Shown: piece after piece, positions 60,858-64,000 of the stretch
Layout of the letters: each line of letters starts with the position of its first letter
Position numbering within the stretch: the first letter of the stretch is position 1
Assembly (NCBI RefSeq): GCF_001921215.1
Contig: NZ_MSIF01000023.1
Location: forward strand, 1-64,000
DNA from: Actinophytocola xinjiangensis
GTDB taxonomy: Bacteria; Actinomycetota; Actinomycetes; Mycobacteriales; Pseudonocardiaceae
Length of the DNA: 64,000 nt
Direction of reading: 5' to 3'
Position numbers and translations under genes: made by a program
Notes under the pieces: generated by a model
What the model saw: the letters and a program-made list of their open reading frames with translations, nothing else
Databases searched by the model: none
What the model was told of the DNA's origin: nothing

Positions 60858-61636
60858 GCGCCGGGCTCCACCGGGACCAGGCGCAGGTCCGCGACCTGGT
60901 CCTCCAGCACCGCGCGGGCCTCCTCGGGCAGGCGGTCGTCGCTGATCACGGCGTCGGCGTCGCCGAGGCGGGCGATGGTGGACAGGCCGACGACGCCCCA
61001 CTTGGTGTGGTCGGCGAGCACGACCAGGCGGCGGCCGGCGGCGACCAGGGCGCGGTCGGTGTCGGCCTCCAGCAGGTTGGGGGTGGTGTAGCCGGCGGTC
61101 TCGGCCATGCCGTGCACGCCGAGGAACACGATGTCCAGGTGCAGTTGGGCCAGTGCCGAGACGGCGATGGGGCCAACCAGCGCGTCCGAGGGCGTGCGGA
61201 CACCGCCGACGACGACCACGTTCTGGTCGGTCGACGGGCGGGCGTGCAGGACGTCGGCGATGCGCATCGAGTTCGTGACGATAGTGAGGCCCTCGACCTG
61301 GCGCAGGACGTGCGCGAGCGCCCACGTGGTGGTACCGGCGGACAGGCCGACGGCGGTGCCGGAGCTGACCAGTTCGGCCGCGGCGGTGGCGATGGCCTCC
61401 TTCTCCGGCTGCTGGCGCAGGGACTTCGCCTCGAAGCCGGGTTCCTCGGTGGAGGCCGAGCGGCGGGTGGCGCCGCCGTGCACCTTGTCCAGCAGGCCCT
61501 GTTGGGCCAGCGCGTCGAGGTCGCGGCGGATGGTCATGTCGGAGACACCGAGCATCTGCGCGAACTCGATCACGCGGACGGCGCCCCGTTTGTGGATCTC
61601 CTCCACGATCCGGGACTGCCTTTCCGCTGCCAGCAT
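60854..61636 (-). CDS. DeoR/GlpR-family transcriptional regulator
   Basis: A 260-residue regulator. N-terminal DeoR HTH (AAERQSRIVEEIHKRGAVRV, MLGVSDMTIRRDLDALAQQG) and C-terminal sugar-phosphate sensor domain (VGLSAGTTTWALA, TNSMRIADVL, LADHTKWGVVGLS). ATG 61636 is favoured by GGGGAG five bases upstream over a GTG at 61642. The effector is probably a galactose-pathway phosphate sugar, given the coupled galT. Confidence 0.92.
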   Translation of the reverse strand: MLAAERQSRIVEEIHKRGAVRVIEFAQMLGVSDMTIRRDLDALAQQGLLDKVHGGATRRSASTEEPGFEAKSLRQQPEKEAIATAAAELVSSGTAVGLSAGTTTWALAHVLRQVEGLTIVTNSMRIADVLHARPSTDQNVVVVGGVRTPSDALVGPIAVSALAQLHLDIVFLGVHGMAETAGYTTPNLLEADTDRALVAAGRRLVVLADHTKWGVVGLSTIARLGDADAVISDDRLPEEARAVLEDQVADLRLVPVEPGA

Positions 61637-62094
61637 CGCCACTCCCCACTCGGACCCGAATCCGATCGCTATTCAACCATAAATTAACGCAATCGAACAT
61701 CGGTGCTCGTCGCCGGACGGGTGAGCGACCCCGGAAAGACCGAGAGCGACGGATGGCGCACCAGCGCCACCCATCGCTCCGGCCAGGCCCTCGGGTGAGC
61801 GGTGATCACCCGGAGCCGAGCTCGGCCCCAGCATACTGAAGGGTCCCGGCGATCCGTCGGCGGCACATCGCTCCGACGTCCCTCCGGTGATTCGGACGAA
61901 CCGGACGCAGGTCGGACGCGTGCGGGGGACTCAGGTCGGATGTCTCGGGCCGTTTGGGCGGGTCGGGTGTGGGATCACGATCCGGGCATCGGTTGACCGC
62001 CGACCTCTTGACAGGCCCGCCTGGTGTTGGTCAAGGTTTCGTTTCTGAGAGGTCGCGTTCAGTACTGTTCGACTTCTGCCTGAGGAGGCGCGCA
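61637..62094. other. Divergent intergenic region with AT-rich and hairpin elements
   Basis: No credible gene in 458 bases. An AT-rich segment 61668-61690 (AACCATAAATTAACGCAATC) near the DeoR start is a probable promoter/operator. TTGACA at 62008-62013, with its inverted partner GTCAAG at 62030-62035, lies 80 bases before the sugar-binding gene and may be a -35 box or regulator site. GAGGAGG at 62082-62088 is the ribosome site of that gene. Confidence 0.4.
61744..61779. terminator. Hairpin of unknown role in a divergent intergenic region
   Basis: GAGCGACGGATGGCGC (61744-61759) pairs with GCGCCACCCATCGCTC (61764-61779) at 14 of 16 positions with a 4-base loop. No gene ends toward it from either side, so termination is not the obvious role; it may be an untranslated RNA structure or a decayed repeat. 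Confidence 0.4.
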
Positions 62095-63402
62095 ATGAGG
62101 AGCCCTCGATCCTTCGGCGTCGGCGGCGTTCCGGCCCTGTCCATCCAGCGGCGGACCCTGCTGAAAGGGATGCTCGGCGCCGGTGCCCTGGCCGGGTTAG
62201 CCGGCTGTGGCGGTGGGGACGGTGACGGCGGCGGGGGCGGCGGCGGTGCCGTGACGTTCGGGTCGAACTGGTCCGACGAGGTCCCCAAGAACGCGATCGC
62301 CGCGATGATGAAGGGCTTCTCCGGCGGCGAGGTGTCGATCAACACGGTCGACCACAACTCGTTCCAGGAGAACATCAACAACTACCTGCAGGGCGGCCCG
62401 GACGACGTGTTCGGCTGGTTCGCCGGCTACCGGATGCGGTTCTTCGCCGAGCAGGGCCTGGTCGGCGACATCTCCGACGTGTGGTCGGACATCGGCTCCG
62501 GCTTCTCCGAGGCGATGAAGCAGCAGTCGACCGGCTCGGACGGCAAGCAGTACTTCGTGCCGCTGTACTACTACCCGTGGGCGGTGTTCTACCGCAAGAG
62601 CCTGTGGCAGGAACGCGGCTACGAGCCACCGGCCACGATGGACGACCTGGTCGCGCTGTCCAAGCGGATGCAGGGCGACGGCCTGGCCCCGATCGCGTTC
62701 GGCGACTCCGACGGCTGGCCGGCGATGGGCACCTTCGACTACCTGAACCTGCGGATCAACGGCTACGACTTCCACGTCGAGCTGATGGCCGGCGAGAAGC
62801 CGTGGAACTCCCCGGAGGTCAAGGCGGTCTTCGACGCGTGGCGCGAGCTGCTGCCCTACCACCAGCCCGACTCGCTGGGCCGGACCTGGCAGGAGGCCGC
62901 GCAGTCGTTGCTGCGCAAGGAGTCCGGGATGTACACGATCGGCATGTTCATGGGCCAGCAGTTCCCCGAGGGCGCCGAGCGTGACGACCTGGACTTCTTC
63001 CCGTTCCCCGAGATCGACCCGGCGATCGGCACCGACGCGATCGAGGCGCCGATCGACGGGTTCATGATGTCGGCCCGGCCGCGCAACGAGGACGACGCCA
63101 GGGAACTGTTGCGCTACCTGGGCACCGCCGCCGCCGGCGACGCGTACCTCGAGGTCGACCCGAACAACATCGGCGCCCACGACGACGCCGACACGGGCGG
63201 GTACAACGCGTTGCAGAAGAAGTCCCAGGAGCTGGTGGGCGCGGCCAAGTCGATCTCCCAGTTCCTCGACCGCGACACCCGCCCGGACTTCGCCTCCACG
63301 GTGATGATCCCGTCGATCCAGGAGTTCATCCGCAACCCGAACGACGTCGACGGGCTCACCAAGAGCATCGAGGACCAGAAGGCGTCGATCTTCGGTGGTT
63401 AG
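62095..63402 (+). CDS. Sugar ABC transporter solute-binding lipoprotein, family 1
   Basis: A 435-residue exported protein. Twin-arginine-like RRTLLKGMLGAGALAGLAGC with a lipobox Cys, followed by a Gly/Asp linker. Family 1 features: FQENINNYLQGGPDDVFGWF, YYYPWAVFYRKSLWQERGYE, NSPEVKAVFDAWRELL and GMYTIGMFMGQQFPEGAERD. It should bind mono- or oligosaccharides. ATG follows GAGGAGG. Starts an operon with the permease at 63415. Confidence 0.93.
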   Translation: MRSPRSFGVGGVPALSIQRRTLLKGMLGAGALAGLAGCGGGDGDGGGGGGGAVTFGSNWSDEVPKNAIAAMMKGFSGGEVSINTVDHNSFQENINNYLQGGPDDVFGWFAGYRMRFFAEQGLVGDISDVWSDIGSGFSEAMKQQSTGSDGKQYFVPLYYYPWAVFYRKSLWQERGYEPPATMDDLVALSKRMQGDGLAPIAFGDSDGWPAMGTFDYLNLRINGYDFHVELMAGEKPWNSPEVKAVFDAWRELLPYHQPDSLGRTWQEAAQSLLRKESGMYTIGMFMGQQFPEGAERDDLDFFPFPEIDPAIGTDAIEAPIDGFMMSARPRNEDDARELLRYLGTAAAGDAYLEVDPNNIGAHDDADTGGYNALQKKSQELVGAAKSISQFLDRDTRPDFASTVMIPSIQEFIRNPNDVDGLTKSIEDQKASIFGG

Positions 63403-63414
63403 GCAGGAACGGGA

Positions 63415-64000
63415 GTGACCAGAAGGCAGGCCCGTCGCCCCAAGCAGGTTCGGACGCTTTCCGGGATCGATCGGCTCACCGTTGTCCTGATGGTGGCGGT
63501 GCCGACCCTGGTCGTGGTCGGGTTGGTGTGGGGGCCGGCGCTGGCGACGGTGCTGTTGTCGTTCACCGACTGGAACGGGATCGGGAACCTCGCCGACATC
63601 AACATGATCGGCTGGGAGAACTACCAGAACGCGACCACGAACTACCCGCCGTTCGGCCCGGCGGTCCAGCACAACGTGATCTGGCTGGTCGTGTTCTTCT
63701 TCGGACCGACCCTGCTGGGCATGGTGCTGGCGGTGATGCTCGACCGGGAGATCCGGGGCAGCCGCGTCTACCAGAGCATCTTCTTCATGCCGGTGGTGCT
63801 GTCCCTGGCCCTGGTCGGCTTCATCTGGCAGCTCATCTACTCGCGCGACCAGGGCCTGCTCAACACCGTCCTGGGCACCGACACCGACTGGTTCGGCGAC
63901 CCGGACATCAACCTGTGGGCGGTGCTGGTCGCCGCCGGCTGGCGGCACACCGGCTACATCATGTTGCTCTACCTGGCCGGTCTCAAGGCCGTCGACCCGG
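63415..64000 (+). CDS. Sugar ABC transporter permease (partial, MalF-like)
   Basis: GTG at 63415 with GGAACGGGAG just upstream opens a frame that runs off the window end after 195 residues. Hydrophobic helices include VVLMVAVPTLVVVGLVWGPA near residues 25-45 and LVVFFFGPTLLGMVLAVMLD near 90-110; SFTDWNGIGN and GWENYQNATTNYPPFG are typical of MalF-like permeases. Works with the binding protein 12 bases upstream; the second permease must follow beyond the window. Confidence 0.9.
   Translation, partial: MTRRQARRPKQVRTLSGIDRLTVVLMVAVPTLVVVGLVWGPALATVLLSFTDWNGIGNLADINMIGWENYQNATTNYPPFGPAVQHNVIWLVVFFFGPTLLGMVLAVMLDREIRGSRVYQSIFFMPVVLSLALVGFIWQLIYSRDQGLLNTVLGTDTDWFGDPDINLWAVLVAAGWRHTGYIMLLYLAGLKAVDP

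Noticed and set aside
62197-63948. 583-residue antisense frame opposite the sugar-binding protein and permease
   Set aside because: It would span two convincing genes and encodes only compositionally biased sequence.

Overview
The window is very GC-rich DNA, densely packed with genes. Codons end mostly in G or C, GTG starts are frequent, and many neighbours overlap by 4 bases as GTGA or ATGA. Families such as DUF5313, DUF2252, GAF-ANTAR, ECF42 with a DGPF partner, and LacI, ROK and TetR regulators point to a filamentous actinomycete, most likely in or near Pseudonocardiaceae; this placement is an inference from gene content. I see no tRNA, rRNA, CRISPR, insertion sequence or prophage.

Region by region. 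1-3.3 kb: end of an unknown gene, then a MacB/FtsX-type ABC exporter. 3.3-8.6 kb: a giant secreted ThuA / sugar dehydrogenase / PKD / CBM6 / GH99 / F5-8C protein, then a frameshifted small secreted protein. 8.6-18.5 kb: housekeeping and stress genes, namely an XRE-cupin regulator divergent from a flavin reductase, a DUF5313 protein, a TPP enzyme, a DAO oxidoreductase, two STAS proteins, an ATP-dependent DNA ligase whose catalytic lysine is replaced by glutamate, a DUF2252 protein and a GAF-ANTAR protein. 18.6-24.9 kb: a degenerate GT1-like protein, an ABC-F protein divergent from TetR with chaA, ABM and DUF1697 genes, a nuclease-like protein and a copper chaperone.

24.9-43.3 kb is a carbohydrate island. 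It holds a divergent pair (DUF1996 and a secreted GH2/GH5-like glycosidase), each with a LacI-type palindrome about 30 bp before its start. It also holds a six-gene operon (solute-binding lipoprotein, two Opp/Dpp ATPases, two permeases, GH1 beta-glucosidase) divergent from a ROK regulator; a LacI gene carrying the same palindrome with a sugar O-acetyltransferase; a secreted F5/8C beta-helix protein under a second LacI protein with tandem operators; and an SMP-30 lactonase divergent from a GntR regulator. The shared palindrome GGGAGAGCGCTCTCCC links the LacI gene at 36.8 kb with the secreted-enzyme pair at 26 kb, 11 kb away.

44.4-56.6 kb contains three ECF sigma-factor genes: one with its own zinc-finger and membrane tail, one ECF42 with a DGPF partner, and one SigG-like with a SnoaL tail. 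They surround a five-gene translationally coupled cluster led by its own solute-binding protein (ABC importer, a uronate-dehydrogenase-like SDR, and an unrecognised protein with a Cys-rich CCCPAC motif). This cluster is the best candidate for an undescribed catabolic system. An 840-bp gene-free stretch carries a 60-bp minisatellite flanked by 86-bp direct repeats. 56.6-64 kb: a secreted protein made of a nearly perfect 124-residue tandem duplication, formate-THF ligase with a cyclodeaminase-like protein, a DeoR-galT pair, and the start of a sugar ABC importer cut by the window edge.
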